Shown here piece after piece: positions 24,490 through 34,816 of a DNA stretch of 64,000 bases. Position 1 is the stretch's first letter. Each line of letters begins with the position of its first letter. The position numbers and the translations under genes are program-made. This stretch comes from Oleisolibacter albus (GTDB lineage Bacteria > Pseudomonadota > Alphaproteobacteria > Azospirillales > Azospirillaceae): positions 43,443-107,442 of the forward strand of contig NZ_QGNJ01000015.1 of the NCBI RefSeq assembly GCF_003336875.1, written 5' to 3'. The notes under the pieces are model-generated. The model did not search any database, was not told where the DNA came from, and saw only the letters and a program-made list of their open reading frames with translations.

Positions 24490-24546
24490 GCGGGTCGGAG
24501 CCGCCCGGGCCGCTGGCCGCGAGCGTCGCGCACAGAGGCGACGGGA

Positions 24547-25644
24547 TCAGGGGAAGCCGGCGGGATTCGTCTGCGCTTTGCCGATGATGGTCGCCAGAAG
24601 CGCCAGAAGCGTCAGGCTGGCGGAATAGTAATTGTCCTCTGCCGTGGGCAGGCCGTCGGCGGGCAGATCCAGCGGCGGCCGGTTCGCCGGCAGCAACAGG
24701 CTGGCGACAGAGCGGTAACCGTTGCGCTCCTGATAGTCGGACACCTGATCGTTGCTGAGATCGACCCAACCTGGGATCGACTGCGACCACAGGGTCTGGA
24801 ACGGCGCCGCCAGATCGGCATCAAGCAGGCCGGACCAGGCGAGATACAGAGGCACCCGCACGGCATCATAACCGAACCGCGGCGGGAAACCCGGATCTGG
24901 GGCGAGCGAATCGTCATCACCCAGCCTGAGCCAGTCCGGTGGCAGCTGCGACCGACCGAAGCGCGCCCGGCGCACCAGCGACAGCCCCTGCAGGATCAGG
25001 GCCTGCCAGTCGGCCGCCCTGTCGCGCTGTGCCGCGCCCTGTTCCAGCTCCACCAACTCGAACAGGGCCGGGAACACATAGTAGGACAGGTTCAGCGTGA
25101 CGCCGCCATCGCTGCGGAAGCCATCGAGACCCGGCAGCAAGGCCCGGACCTTGCCATTATCCCCCCGGATCACCAGCCGATCGAGCAGTGTCTGCGAGAT
25201 CCGCAGCGCCGCCTGCCGATACGCCTCCTCCTGCCAGCGCCGGGCCGCCCGCGACAGGGCCCAGGCGGCGAACAGGTCGCCATCGGTGGCATTGTTGCGG
25301 TCGGGCACGGGATCGGCCCGGTTGGGCAGCCAGCGCCAGCTCAGCAGCCCGTCCTCCGGGCGCATCAGGTTGGCCCGGCTCCAGGTCCACAACTCATCAA
25401 AGGTCTGCCGGTCATCCGCAGCCTCGGCGAAGAGCATGCCCCAGCCCTGCCCTTCGGTATGGCTGACGCCGCCATTACCGGTATCGACGACACGCCCCTC
25501 GGCCCGCACGAAACGCCGCCGATAGATCTGCCAGGCCTGCTGGAAGTCCGTGCCGGAGCGGGCATGGCCACGGCCTGCCGCGGCGGCGAACAGCGTGGTC
25601 AGGGACAGCATCATCAAAGTCCGACGCGAAATGAAGAAGGACAT
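24547..25644 (-). CDS. bcsZ: Cellulase BcsZ, glycoside hydrolase family 8
   Basis: Periplasmic endo-beta-1,4-glucanase that edits nascent cellulose during export. The product has 365 residues: a signal peptide (ISRRTLMMLSLTTLFAAAAG), then a GH8 barrel with the catalytic-acid region HTEGQGWGMLFAEAADDR (Glu near residue 64) and the second acidic segment NNATDGDLFAAWAL (Asp near 121). FGYDAVRVPLYLAWSG follows further on. It is complete and divergent from the bcs operon, an arrangement distinct from enterobacterial bcsABZC. Confidence 0.9.
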   Translation of the reverse strand: MSFFISRRTLMMLSLTTLFAAAAGRGHARSGTDFQQAWQIYRRRFVRAEGRVVDTGNGGVSHTEGQGWGMLFAEAADDRQTFDELWTWSRANLMRPEDGLLSWRWLPNRADPVPDRNNATDGDLFAAWALSRAARRWQEEAYRQAALRISQTLLDRLVIRGDNGKVRALLPGLDGFRSDGGVTLNLSYYVFPALFELVELEQGAAQRDRAADWQALILQGLSLVRRARFGRSQLPPDWLRLGDDDSLAPDPGFPPRFGYDAVRVPLYLAWSGLLDADLAAPFQTLWSQSIPGWVDLSNDQVSDYQERNGYRSVASLLLPANRPPLDLPADGLPTAEDNYYSASLTLLALLATIIGKAQTNPAGFP

Positions 25645-26229
25645 GTCTCACCACGCTACGCCAGGAAGAGGTATCGAAAACAGACGCTGTGGCAGAGGGA
25701 TACGACACTCATCCCCGCACGAACAAACTCATTCGCCATTCCGTGCGCACTGGCCGGGGATGGCAGCGACGCCGAATCGATATTCGAGAAAATAATTCAT
25801 TAATACCATCTTTTGGGTTTAACTTCAAACGAAGCCTAAAAGCCCTTTTATTTACGCACTACACTCTTATCAGAATGCCAGTTATTATCATCTTCAAGCG
25901 TATGTTAACCGCTTAAGATCTCCCCGCGCTCATGTCAGCATTGTGAATTAACGCGTTAATTTGCGGGTCGTCACTACGATCAACAACGAGATTCGATGTT
26001 TTCTATTGATTTCACCGGCAAACGGATTATACCACGGGATTAAGAACAAAATTATCTAAAATTGATTCCGTCGGACGGTCCCCGCCATGGCGGTGGTCGG
26101 CCGACAGGATGCAGACGGGGCCGTTGCCGGTCCATTCCGGTCAGCGTGGGGTCGCAGGCCAGAACAAGCGTCCGGCGGACCGGGAATCTCGGCTGCGGAA
26201 CCGAACGCGAGTGTGTCAAGGGGGTGGTC
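25645..26229. promoter_or_regulatory. AT-rich divergent control region between bcsZ and the bcs operon
   Basis: 585 bases without a gene, clearly richer in A and T than the flanks between about 25780 and 26065. It contains a 16 bp perfect palindrome (25946-25961, listed separately) and a TTAA-N4-TTAA pair near 25904-25915. Otherwise only short unsupported frames are seen. Confidence 0.5.
25946..25961. promoter_or_regulatory. Perfect 16 bp palindrome in the cellulose control region
   Basis: AATTAACGCGTTAATT is its own reverse complement. It lies 269 bases before the BcsR-like start and 302 before bcsZ, midway in the shared region, as expected for a repressor or activator site for both directions. 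Confidence 0.5.
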
Positions 26230-26643
26230 ATGCAAGCTCTGTCCGATATCGCTCGTCTGATCAGTGCGTCGAGCGTTTCCGGCTTCACCTATCACGAGAT
26301 TCCGCAGACTGCCCGGAGCGGCCGGGATGACCCACCGGCGCGCCCAGCGGCGGCACCGGTCACGGTTGTCCGTGCTGAGCCGGTGCGCGCACCGGCACCT
26401 GGCCCCCTGTGCGCACCGGAGAGCACAGCAGCCCCCCGGACGGACCGGCCGGCACCCGGCGCCGCCGACAGCCGACAGACCTGGACCGCTCCGCAGCCCG
26501 TGCCTCCGTCTTCACCCGCGCCCGCCAAGGATCCATCGGAGATCATGATCGATGCCCTGTTCCGCCGCCTGTCGGCAGAGCAAGGCGAGGAACAGCGGGA
26601 CGGGACCACGGCACTGGGTGCGCTGTTCGCGCGCATTCGCTGA
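26230..26643 (+). CDS. BcsR/BcsP-like cellulose synthase accessory protein
   Basis: The product is 137 residues from the ATG at 26230, with a strong AAGGGGG. An N-terminal motif (LSDIARLISASSVSGFTYHE, then I) matches the D-I-x-x-L ... Y-x-E-I pattern of BcsR/BcsP proteins that precede bcsA. A proline/alanine-rich linker of about 70 residues leads to a C-terminal helical motif (MIDALFRRLSAEQGEEQRDG, then TTALGALFARIR). Such proteins support assembly or localisation of the synthase. BcsR versus BcsP cannot be decided by eye. Confidence 0.6.
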   Translation: MQALSDIARLISASSVSGFTYHEIPQTARSGRDDPPARPAAAPVTVVRAEPVRAPAPGPLCAPESTAAPRTDRPAPGAADSRQTWTAPQPVPPSSPAPAKDPSEIMIDALFRRLSAEQGEEQRDGTTALGALFARIR

Positions 26644-26760
26644 CCGGCGGGCCGCCGGGCAAAGGCGGCACAGCGGGAAATCCCCGGCTTTCGGTTTGTC
26701 GTGCGATCCGCGCCTGAAACGCGCCTGTTTCAGCCGGTCGCCCTGGAGGGGCTTGAACTG

Positions 26761-29700
26761 ATGCGATCGACCTCTGCAGCTCCAAGCTGGTTATCGGACA
26801 ATCCGGGCCAGGCTTCCCTGCTGTTCGCACTTGGGCTGCTTCTGGCCGTGCCGGCGGTCACCGTGCCCTTGTCTCTGGCAGCCCAGGCTCTGCTGTCGCT
26901 GGCAGCGGTGATCCTGTTGATGCTGTACCGCGGCGGCCGGCGCTGGATCATCCTGATGATGGCGGTCTCGGTCCTGTTCAGCAGCCGTTACCTGTGGTGG
27001 CGCATCAGCACCACCATGGTGGCGGATGATCCGCTGCAGGGCGTACTGGGGACCGGGCTTCTGCTGGCGGAGATCTATGCCTGGCTGGTCATGGTGCTGG
27101 GCTATGTGCAGTGCGCCTGGCCCCTGGGGCGCAAGCCGGTGCCGATGCCGGCGGATATGGCGCAATGGCCCCATGTGGATGTCTTCATCCCCACCTACAA
27201 TGAAAGCCTGGATATCGTGCGCAACACGGTCTGGGCCGCCCTGGATATGGACTGGCCACGAGACCGGCTGCATGTGCATCTGCTGGATGATGGCCGGCGG
27301 CCGGAACTTCGGGCATTCGCGGACCGCTTCGGGATCAACTACATCACCCGCGGGGACAACCGCTATGCCAAGGCCGGCAACCTGAACAATGCCCTGTCCA
27401 AGACCCAGGGGGAGTTCATCGCCGTCTTCGACTGCGACCATGTCCCTAACCGGGCCTTCCTGCAGATGACCATGGGCGGTTTCGTCAATGATCCGCGCCT
27501 GGCGCTGGTCCAGACACCGCACCATTTCTATTCACCCGACCCGGTGCAGCGGAACCTTAAAAACGGCGGCCGGCTGGCCAATGAGGGGCTGCTGTTCTAC
27601 GGGCTGGTTCAGGACGGTAACGACCTGTGGGATGCCGCCTTCTTCTGCGGCTCCTGCGCGGTCCTGCGCCGCTCGGCCCTGGAGGAGATCGGTGGTTTCG
27701 CCATCGAGACACTGACCGAGGATGCACATACGGCGCTGCGCCTGCACCAGCGGGGCTGGCATTCGGCCTATCTGCGCCTGCCGCTGGCCGCCGGTCTGGC
27801 GACGGAGACCCTGGCGGCACATCTGAAACAGCGGCTGCGCTGGGCCTGCGGCATGCATCAGGTCTTCCGCATCGACAACCCGCTCCTCTGTCCTGGACTG
27901 AGCCTGCCGCAGCGTCTCTGCTACATCAACGCCATGCTGCACTTCTTCTTTCCGCTGCCGCGGATCGTGGTGCTGACGGCGCCGCTGGCCTTCCTGCTGC
28001 TCAACGTCAATGTGATGGCCGCCAATGCGCTGGAGGTGGTGGGCTATGCCGCGCCGCATCTGCTGCTGGCCGTCCTGACCAACCAGCGCATCCAGGGACA
28101 TCTGCGCGGGCCGTTCTGGGGAGAGATCTACGAGACCATCCTGTCGTTCCATCTGCTGATCCCCACCACCATCACCCTGTTCAAACCAGGACGCGGCCAG
28201 TTCAACGTGACAAGCAAGGGCGGCCTGCTGAGCCAGGGCTTCTTCGACAGCCGTTCGGTCCGGCCCCAGGTCCTGGTCATGCTGCTGTTGCTGGCCGGTT
28301 ATGGCTACGGCCTCTATGTCTGGCTGAGCGGCGACCTTCCGTCCGATCAGATCGGCGTGCTCCTGATCAACCTGTTCTGGGCTCTGTTCAACATCGTGAT
28401 CCTGGGGGCCGCGGCGGCGGTGGGGCTGGAGAAGCGGCAGGCCCGCAAACATGTGCGGATCGGCATGCGCCTGCCCCTGTCCATACATTTCCCAGACGGC
28501 CGTGTCCTGGCTGGCACCGCCAACGACATCTCCATGGGTGGCGCCAATCTCAGTCTCGACACGCGGGAACCGACGGCGCCCGCCGGCACAGAGGTGCAGG
28601 TGGAATTCGATCTGCGTGGCCGGCCGCTGTTCCTGCCGGCCCGCATTGCCGGCAATGGCGCCGGTGCCACGCGCCTGGCCTTCTCCGACCTGGATGAGGA
28701 ACAGACCCGGCAATTGGTGCTGGCCACCTTCGGCCGGGCCGATGCCTGGCTCGACTGGGATCAGGTGGAAACGTCGGGCCTGAGCCGCTCGATCCGCCGC
28801 ATTCTGTCCAGTTTCCTGGCCTTCCTGGTCCATGGCCTGCGGACACCGGGACGCCGGATCGCCGGACCGGTGGCCGTGCTGCTTCTGCTGGGCTTGACCT
28901 GGAGCGTCCTGCCGGCAGCGGCGGCGACCAAGGACCCGGTTCCCGTCCTTGCATCCCCCCCTGCCGCCGCTCCGGCACCCCTCCCCGGCAACAGCCGCGC
29001 GGAGATCACGCCCCTGTCCGAGTTGACGGCGCAGGATGCGCTGACCCTGCGCGGTGTCACCGACCGGCGCTCTTTCTACTTCACCATCCGCAAGGACGAG
29101 GTGCCGACGGCCGCGAGCCTGAATTTCAGTCTCGGCAATTCTCCGGCGCTGTTGCAGCAGCTCAGCCATCTCAAGGTCAGCGTCAATGACGAGGTGGTGG
29201 GCACCATCACCCTGGCGCCCGAAACCGCGGCCGGTCAGACCGTCACGCTGCCCATCAATCCGCTGGTGTTACGCCCCGAGAACCGGGTCGATCTGGAGTT
29301 CGTCGGCCATTACACCATGTCCTGCGAGGATCCGCGGCACAGCAGCCTGTGGGCCACGGTCAATGCCAGCTCCACGCTGAATGTCAGCCTGCAGCGCCTG
29401 CCGCTGGTACCGGATCTGGCCATGCTGCCGCGCCCCTTCTTCGATACCAATGACCGGCGGCCGCTGACGCTTCCCTTCGTGCTGGGCGCGGCCCCGTCCG
29501 ACAGCGTGGTGCGCGCGGCGGGAATCGTGGCCTCCTGGTTCGGCCTGCTGGCGGATTACCGGCCGGCCCATTTCCCGGCCTATGGCGACCAGCTGCCGGA
29601 CGACAACGCCGTCATCGTGGCGACACCGGAAACGGCCCCCGCCGGGCTGGATATCGGTCCGGTCGCCGGCCCGACCCTGGCCGTGATCACCAATCCGATC

Positions 29701-31146
29701 TCCCCCAGCCACCGCCTGCTGCTGGTGCTGGGCCGGACCGAGGAGGAACTTGCCGCCGCCGCCCAGGTGCTGGCGCTCGGAAGCGGCGGGCTCACCGGTA
29801 ACCGGGCCTCTGTCCATGCGCCGCTGCTGGCGGCTCGCCAGCCCTATGATGCGCCGCGCTGGATACCGTCAGGCCGGTCGATCCGGCTGGGAGAACTGGT
29901 CGCCCCCGCCGACCTCCAGGCCGCCGGGCTGACCCCGGCCCCGCTGCGCGTGACCTTCGGCATGGCCCCGGACCTGTTCGTCTGGCGCAACAAGGGCCTG
30001 CCGATGACGGTGCGCTACCGCTATCCCGGCGATAACTGGATCGACCTCGCCCATTCACGCCTGGACGTCTCGATGAACGGCGTCTATGTGAACAGCCTGC
30101 GTCTGCGGGAGGATTGGATCACCGACTGGTTCCGGTCCCAATTGCTGGGGGATTATCAGCAACGGGAACGCAAGGTCCAGCTGCCGCCCTACCTGTTCTA
30201 TGGCCGTAACCGCCTGGAGTTCTATTACGCGCTGCATCCGGTTGACCGCGGCGAATGCCAGCCGACCCTTCCGGAGAACCTGCGCACGGTCATCGACCCC
30301 GATAGCGAGATCGACCTGTCCGGCGCCGTGCATTTCACGGCCATGCCGAACCTGGCGCATCTCACGGGAGCCGGCTTCCCCTTCACCCGCATGGCCGATC
30401 TGGGCGAGACGGTGATGGTGCTGCCCGACCGGCCGGAGCCGGCCGATCTGGAGGCCGCGCTGGACCTGTTCGGCCTGACCGGCGCGGCCACGGGCTTCCC
30501 GGCGACACGGGTACAGGTGCGCCGCGCCAATGCCGGGGATGCGCAGCTGCGCGACCGCGACATCATCATCATCGGCGATTTCGCCCGTCAGCCTCTGCTG
30601 CAGCGCTGGGGACAGCAGGCACCGGTCAAACAGGCCGGCGGTGTGCTGGCACTGAATACGCTGAGCCCGCTCTACCGGCTCTACACCATCCTGGATGATG
30701 AGCTGGAGGCTGCCGGCATGGGCGAACCGGCCGAGGCCGAGCGGGCCCTGATCGATCAGGCCGGCGGACTGGGGATCCTGATGTCGTTCGAGTCACCGGT
30801 GACCGCCGGCCGCACGGTGGTGGCCGTGACCGGCACCGGTGCGGCCACGCTGCCGCGGCTGACGGCGGCCCTGCGCCAGCCGGCGCTGGCCGACCACTTC
30901 CAGGGCGACCTTGTCATCATGAATGGCGGGGACCTGCGCAGCTTCCGGATCGGACCGCGCTACTGGGTCGGCTCGCTGCCGCGCTGGATCTGGATACAGC
31001 ATGTCCTGTCCCGTCATTCGGGCCTGGTGCTGCTGGGCACGCTGCTGGGTCTGGTGCTGATCACAGTGGGCGCGACCCGGCTGCTGCAGCGCCGTGCGCG
31101 CCAGCGTCTCGCCGCAACCAACGGTGTGGAGTCCCGTCGTGCGTAA
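26761..31146 (+). CDS. bcsA: Fused cellulose synthase BcsA-BcsB
   Basis: One 1461-residue protein combines the catalytic and co-catalytic subunits, as in Komagataeibacter AcsAB. The BcsA part has N-terminal membrane helices and a GT2 domain with DDG (about 176), DCD (about 223), TED (about 318) and QRLRW (about 357-361). More helices follow, then a PilZ domain for c-di-GMP (arginine-rich RQARKHVRIGMRLP near 560, DISMGG near 589). The BcsB part begins near 725 after a further helix (VAVLLLLGLTWSVLPAAAA, then AT) and ends in a membrane helix near residue 1430. The start at 26761 has GGAGGGG upstream; an in-frame GTG at 26701 is less likely. Confidence 0.93.
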   Translation: MRSTSAAPSWLSDNPGQASLLFALGLLLAVPAVTVPLSLAAQALLSLAAVILLMLYRGGRRWIILMMAVSVLFSSRYLWWRISTTMVADDPLQGVLGTGLLLAEIYAWLVMVLGYVQCAWPLGRKPVPMPADMAQWPHVDVFIPTYNESLDIVRNTVWAALDMDWPRDRLHVHLLDDGRRPELRAFADRFGINYITRGDNRYAKAGNLNNALSKTQGEFIAVFDCDHVPNRAFLQMTMGGFVNDPRLALVQTPHHFYSPDPVQRNLKNGGRLANEGLLFYGLVQDGNDLWDAAFFCGSCAVLRRSALEEIGGFAIETLTEDAHTALRLHQRGWHSAYLRLPLAAGLATETLAAHLKQRLRWACGMHQVFRIDNPLLCPGLSLPQRLCYINAMLHFFFPLPRIVVLTAPLAFLLLNVNVMAANALEVVGYAAPHLLLAVLTNQRIQGHLRGPFWGEIYETILSFHLLIPTTITLFKPGRGQFNVTSKGGLLSQGFFDSRSVRPQVLVMLLLLAGYGYGLYVWLSGDLPSDQIGVLLINLFWALFNIVILGAAAAVGLEKRQARKHVRIGMRLPLSIHFPDGRVLAGTANDISMGGANLSLDTREPTAPAGTEVQVEFDLRGRPLFLPARIAGNGAGATRLAFSDLDEEQTRQLVLATFGRADAWLDWDQVETSGLSRSIRRILSSFLAFLVHGLRTPGRRIAGPVAVLLLLGLTWSVLPAAAATKDPVPVLASPPAAAPAPLPGNSRAEITPLSELTAQDALTLRGVTDRRSFYFTIRKDEVPTAASLNFSLGNSPALLQQLSHLKVSVNDEVVGTITLAPETAAGQTVTLPINPLVLRPENRVDLEFVGHYTMSCEDPRHSSLWATVNASSTLNVSLQRLPLVPDLAMLPRPFFDTNDRRPLTLPFVLGAAPSDSVVRAAGIVASWFGLLADYRPAHFPAYGDQLPDDNAVIVATPETAPAGLDIGPVAGPTLAVITNPISPSHRLLLVLGRTEEELAAAAQVLALGSGGLTGNRASVHAPLLAARQPYDAPRWIPSGRSIRLGELVAPADLQAAGLTPAPLRVTFGMAPDLFVWRNKGLPMTVRYRYPGDNWIDLAHSRLDVSMNGVYVNSLRLREDWITDWFRSQLLGDYQQRERKVQLPPYLFYGRNRLEFYYALHPVDRGECQPTLPENLRTVIDPDSEIDLSGAVHFTAMPNLAHLTGAGFPFTRMADLGETVMVLPDRPEPADLEAALDLFGLTGAATGFPATRVQVRRANAGDAQLRDRDIIIIGDFARQPLLQRWGQQAPVKQAGGVLALNTLSPLYRLYTILDDELEAAGMGEPAEAERALIDQAGGLGILMSFESPVTAGRTVVAVTGTGAATLPRLTAALRQPALADHFQGDLVIMNGGDLRSFRIGPRYWVGSLPRWIWIQHVLSRHSGLVLLGTLLGLVLITVGATRLLQRRARQRLAATNGVESRRA

Positions 31147-34100
31147 CAGGTTGGCCCTTCTGCTTGTCCTGGCTCTTGCCGCCGGCATCCCCAGCCACAG
31201 CCGGGCCGCGGACGACCCCTATGCCCTGCTGCTGGAGAAGGCGGAGTTCTGGTCCCGGCGCGACCGTCCGGATCTGGCCCGAGAAGCCCTCAACACCATC
31301 CTGCAGACGGCACCGGACAACACCGACGCCCTGGCCCGGCTGGCGGAGCTGGAGGCCGACCAGGGCAATCGCGCCCGGGCCGACGCCCTGCTGGCCCAGC
31401 TGTCGAAACTGAAACCGTCGGCATCGGCAGAGGTGCAGCGGGCGACCCAGGCCGTGCAGCTGGCAGGCAACCGCTCCGGCGTCTTGGCCGAAGCCCGCCG
31501 CCTTGCCAAGGGCGGTGCCTATGCAGAGGCGGTGGCCAAGTACAAGGAGGCCTTCGGCGGCAGCGAACCGCCGGCCGGACTCGCCGCCGAGTACTACCAG
31601 ACCCTGGCGGGCACCAAGGACGGCGTGGCCGAAGCGGTGGCGGGCCTGCGCAAGCGGGCCGGCGCGGCCGGAGCCACCGCGGAGGACCGGCTGGTGCTGG
31701 CGCGGGTGCTGACCTATCAGGAAAACACCCGGCGCGAGGGTATCTCCCTGCTGGCGCGCATGGCCCAGAACGGGCCGCCGGCCCCCGATGTCCGCGCCGC
31801 CTGGCGCGACGCCCTGCTATGGATGAACGCCGGGCCGGCCGACAAGGCGGCCTATGAAACCTATCTGGCGCAGACCCCCAGCGATACCGAGGTGCGCAGC
31901 AAACTGGCCATCGCCTTGAAGCCCGCCCCCAGCGAAGGCGGGGCACGGGCGCAAGGCTACGCCGCCCTGAACCGCGGCGATCTGGCCGCGGCGGAACGAC
32001 AGTTCAATGCCGCCCTGGCCGAGAATGCGGCCGATGCCGAGGCCCGCGCCGGACTGGGCCTGATCCGACTGCGGCAGCAGCGCTTCGGCGAGGCGCAGCA
32101 GATCCTGGCCGCAGCAACCCAGGCCGCACCCGACAAGGCCGGCAGATGGAAGGCCGCCCTGGACAGTGCCAACCTGTGGGCCGGCATGGCAGAAGCGAAG
32201 ACACTGCGCGACAATGGCCGCCTGGCCGAGGCAGCGGCCCGCGTGCGGCCGCTGGCGGCGCAGAAGAGCGCGGAGGGCCAGGCCGCCCTGCTGCTGCTGG
32301 CGGATATCCAGGACCGCCAGGGCGATCTGACCGGGGCAGAACAATCCTACCGCAGCCTGATGGCCGCCGACCCCAGCAATGCCGATGCGCTGAACGGGCT
32401 GGTGACCACCCTGTTCCGGCAGGGCCGTGACAATGACGCCAAGCAGGTGATCGCCAGTCTGGACCAGTCGACCATCGCCCGCCTGCCCGGTTATCCGCGG
32501 CTGCGGGCCGCCAGCCTGCGGGCCGAAGCAGCGGCGCTGACCGGACGCGGCAACCTGCAGGAGGCCCGGTCGCGCTATTTCGAGGCGCTGTCGCTGACCC
32601 CCGACGACCCCTGGCTGCGGCTGGACTATGCCCGCCTGCTGCTGCGGCAGAAGGAGGAGGCCACGGCCGCAGGGCTGATGGCGCTCCCATCGGGCGGACA
32701 GGCTCCCTCCCCGGAATTCATCCATGCCAGTGCCCTGTTCGAAATGGAGCGCGGCCACTGGTCGGCGGTGCCCGCCCTGTTGGACAAGCTGCCGCCCAGC
32801 GCCGTTACCCCTGCCATCCAGACCCTGCGGCAGCAGGCGTCGCTGAAGGCCGGCATCGCCGAGGCCCGGCGGACCGGGGGACAGGCGCGCGAGCGGCTGC
32901 TGGCCCTCCGGCCCCAGGCGACAACAGCGGCCGCCCAGGCCGATCTGGCGACGGCCCTGGCCGAGGCGGATGCACTGCCCGAGGCATTGACCCTGCTGCG
33001 ACCGCAGCTGATGCAGCCGACGGTCACACCGGGCACCCAGGTCCAATATGCCATGCTGCTGCTGAAGGCGGAGCAGCGGTCCGAAGCCGCCGCCATCCTG
33101 CGCCAGCTCGAAGGCCGTTCCGATCTGTCGGCCACAGAGCAGCAAGGCGTGTCCGCCCTGCGCATCGCCATGGCCGTGACCGCCGCCGACGCCGCCCGGC
33201 TGGAGCAGAACTACGCCAACGCCTATGATCAGGTGGGGCCGCTGTACCGCGAGCGGCCCTCCGATCCGGTGCTGGCCCAGGCCATGGCCCGCATCTATCA
33301 GAGCGCCGGCCGCCCGCGGGAAGCGCTGGCCCTGTATGAGGGTGTGCTGCGGCAGGACCCGGCCAATGCCGATGCGGCCCAGGGGGCAGCCACGGCGGCC
33401 CTGGCCGTGGGCAAACCGGCCCAGGCCGCCGCCATCATCAAGACCGCCCTTGTGCGTGCCCCCGACGACCCCGCTCTGATCCTGCGCCAAGCGCAGTTGC
33501 AACGGGCGGCTGGAGACGAGCGCGCTGCCATGGCCAGCCTGGAGCGTGCCGAGAATCTGCGCCGCACCGCCCTCGGTGACGGCGGTGAAAGCGGGATCAG
33601 GGCGGCCGCCAATCCGTTCCGCAATGAGGGGCTGACGGGCGATCCGCTGAAGCCGCAGGACGCCATGCTGGCCGCCATCGCGCAGGAACGCGACCAGGTC
33701 CGGGACGCCCTGGCGCCGCAGATCGTGGGCGATGCGAGCCTGCGCACACGCTCCGGCTCCAGCGGCACCAGCCGGCTGGTGGAGACCAAGGCGTCGGCCG
33801 GCCTGTCACTGCCGCTGTTCGGACGCGACCGGCTGACCACAAAGGCCACGGCTGTCTATGTCGATGCAGGTGCGTTCGGATCGAACGCCGAGACCAACCG
33901 CTTCTTCGGCTTCGGCATGTTCCGCACCCTGACCACGGCCCTGAAGCCGCCCCAGCAGAAGGATACGGGCGTCGAGTTGAACCTGGCCTACCGCATCGGC
34001 TCGCTGGCGGCGGATATTGGCACGACGCCGCTCGGCTTCGTGTTGACCCGCGTGCAAGGCGGGCTGCGCTGGGAACCCAAGCTGGCTGACAAGCTGCAAC

Positions 34101-34813
34101 TGCGCATCAAGGCGGAGCGTCGCCCGGTAACCGACAGCGTCCTCAGCTATGCCGGTGCCCGCGATCCCAGCACCAACCTGAAATGGGGCGGCGTGGACAG
34201 CACAGGCGGCAGCGTCGGCGTGGTTTATGACACCGGCTGGGTCGGCTTCTATGGCGATGTCGGCTACGCCGATCTGGACGGCACCAATGTCAAGGGCAAC
34301 AGCAGGACGGAAGCCAGCCTCGGCACCTTCCTGCGGCTGGTCCGCCGCGAGGATTCCGAGTTGACCATCGGCGCCAACCTGACGAACGCGAGCTACAAGC
34401 ACAACCTGCGCCACTTCAGCTTCGGCCATGGCGGCTATTTCAGCCCGCAGGAGTTCTATGCCGTGACCTTCCCTGTCACCTACACGCACACCGAAGGGGA
34501 TCTGAAATACCAGCTGGGTGCCGGGATCGGACTGCGCTACTTCCGCGAGGACGGCACCGTGCTGTTCCCGAACGATCCGGACAGACAGGCGGCGGTCCAG
34601 GTCCTGGCTGCCGAGCGCGCCGCCACCGACCCCACCTCGGCCTCCGGCTATGCCGGCCAGTCCACCACCGGCATCAATTACAACATTGAAGGTGCCGTCA
34701 CCTACCGTCTGCAACCGGGCCTGTCCATGGAAGGCAGCATCAGCATGCGCCGGGCCGCCGACTGGACAGAGGGCCGCGGCCTCGTCTCCCTCAAAGCAAC
34801 CCTTGGGCAATGA
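31139..34813 (+). CDS. bcsC: Cellulose export protein BcsC
   Basis: BcsC carries the polymer through the periplasm (TPR scaffold) and the outer membrane (beta-barrel). The product is 1224 residues from a GTG at 31139 that overlaps the end of bcsAB by eight bases and has GGAG nine bases upstream. A signal peptide (RNRLALLLVLALAAGIPSHS, then RAA) is followed by at least fifteen TPR-like repeats to about residue 830. A C-terminal BCSC barrel starts near 880 (SGTSRLVETKASAGLSLPLF). It is complete, ending in an aromatic-poor LKATLGQ. Confidence 0.92.
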   Translation: MRNRLALLLVLALAAGIPSHSRAADDPYALLLEKAEFWSRRDRPDLAREALNTILQTAPDNTDALARLAELEADQGNRARADALLAQLSKLKPSASAEVQRATQAVQLAGNRSGVLAEARRLAKGGAYAEAVAKYKEAFGGSEPPAGLAAEYYQTLAGTKDGVAEAVAGLRKRAGAAGATAEDRLVLARVLTYQENTRREGISLLARMAQNGPPAPDVRAAWRDALLWMNAGPADKAAYETYLAQTPSDTEVRSKLAIALKPAPSEGGARAQGYAALNRGDLAAAERQFNAALAENAADAEARAGLGLIRLRQQRFGEAQQILAAATQAAPDKAGRWKAALDSANLWAGMAEAKTLRDNGRLAEAAARVRPLAAQKSAEGQAALLLLADIQDRQGDLTGAEQSYRSLMAADPSNADALNGLVTTLFRQGRDNDAKQVIASLDQSTIARLPGYPRLRAASLRAEAAALTGRGNLQEARSRYFEALSLTPDDPWLRLDYARLLLRQKEEATAAGLMALPSGGQAPSPEFIHASALFEMERGHWSAVPALLDKLPPSAVTPAIQTLRQQASLKAGIAEARRTGGQARERLLALRPQATTAAAQADLATALAEADALPEALTLLRPQLMQPTVTPGTQVQYAMLLLKAEQRSEAAAILRQLEGRSDLSATEQQGVSALRIAMAVTAADAARLEQNYANAYDQVGPLYRERPSDPVLAQAMARIYQSAGRPREALALYEGVLRQDPANADAAQGAATAALAVGKPAQAAAIIKTALVRAPDDPALILRQAQLQRAAGDERAAMASLERAENLRRTALGDGGESGIRAAANPFRNEGLTGDPLKPQDAMLAAIAQERDQVRDALAPQIVGDASLRTRSGSSGTSRLVETKASAGLSLPLFGRDRLTTKATAVYVDAGAFGSNAETNRFFGFGMFRTLTTALKPPQQKDTGVELNLAYRIGSLAADIGTTPLGFVLTRVQGGLRWEPKLADKLQLRIKAERRPVTDSVLSYAGARDPSTNLKWGGVDSTGGSVGVVYDTGWVGFYGDVGYADLDGTNVKGNSRTEASLGTFLRLVRREDSELTIGANLTNASYKHNLRHFSFGHGGYFSPQEFYAVTFPVTYTHTEGDLKYQLGAGIGLRYFREDGTVLFPNDPDRQAAVQVLAAERAATDPTSASGYAGQSTTGINYNIEGAVTYRLQPGLSMEGSISMRRAADWTEGRGLVSLKATLGQ

Positions 34814-34816
34814 CAG

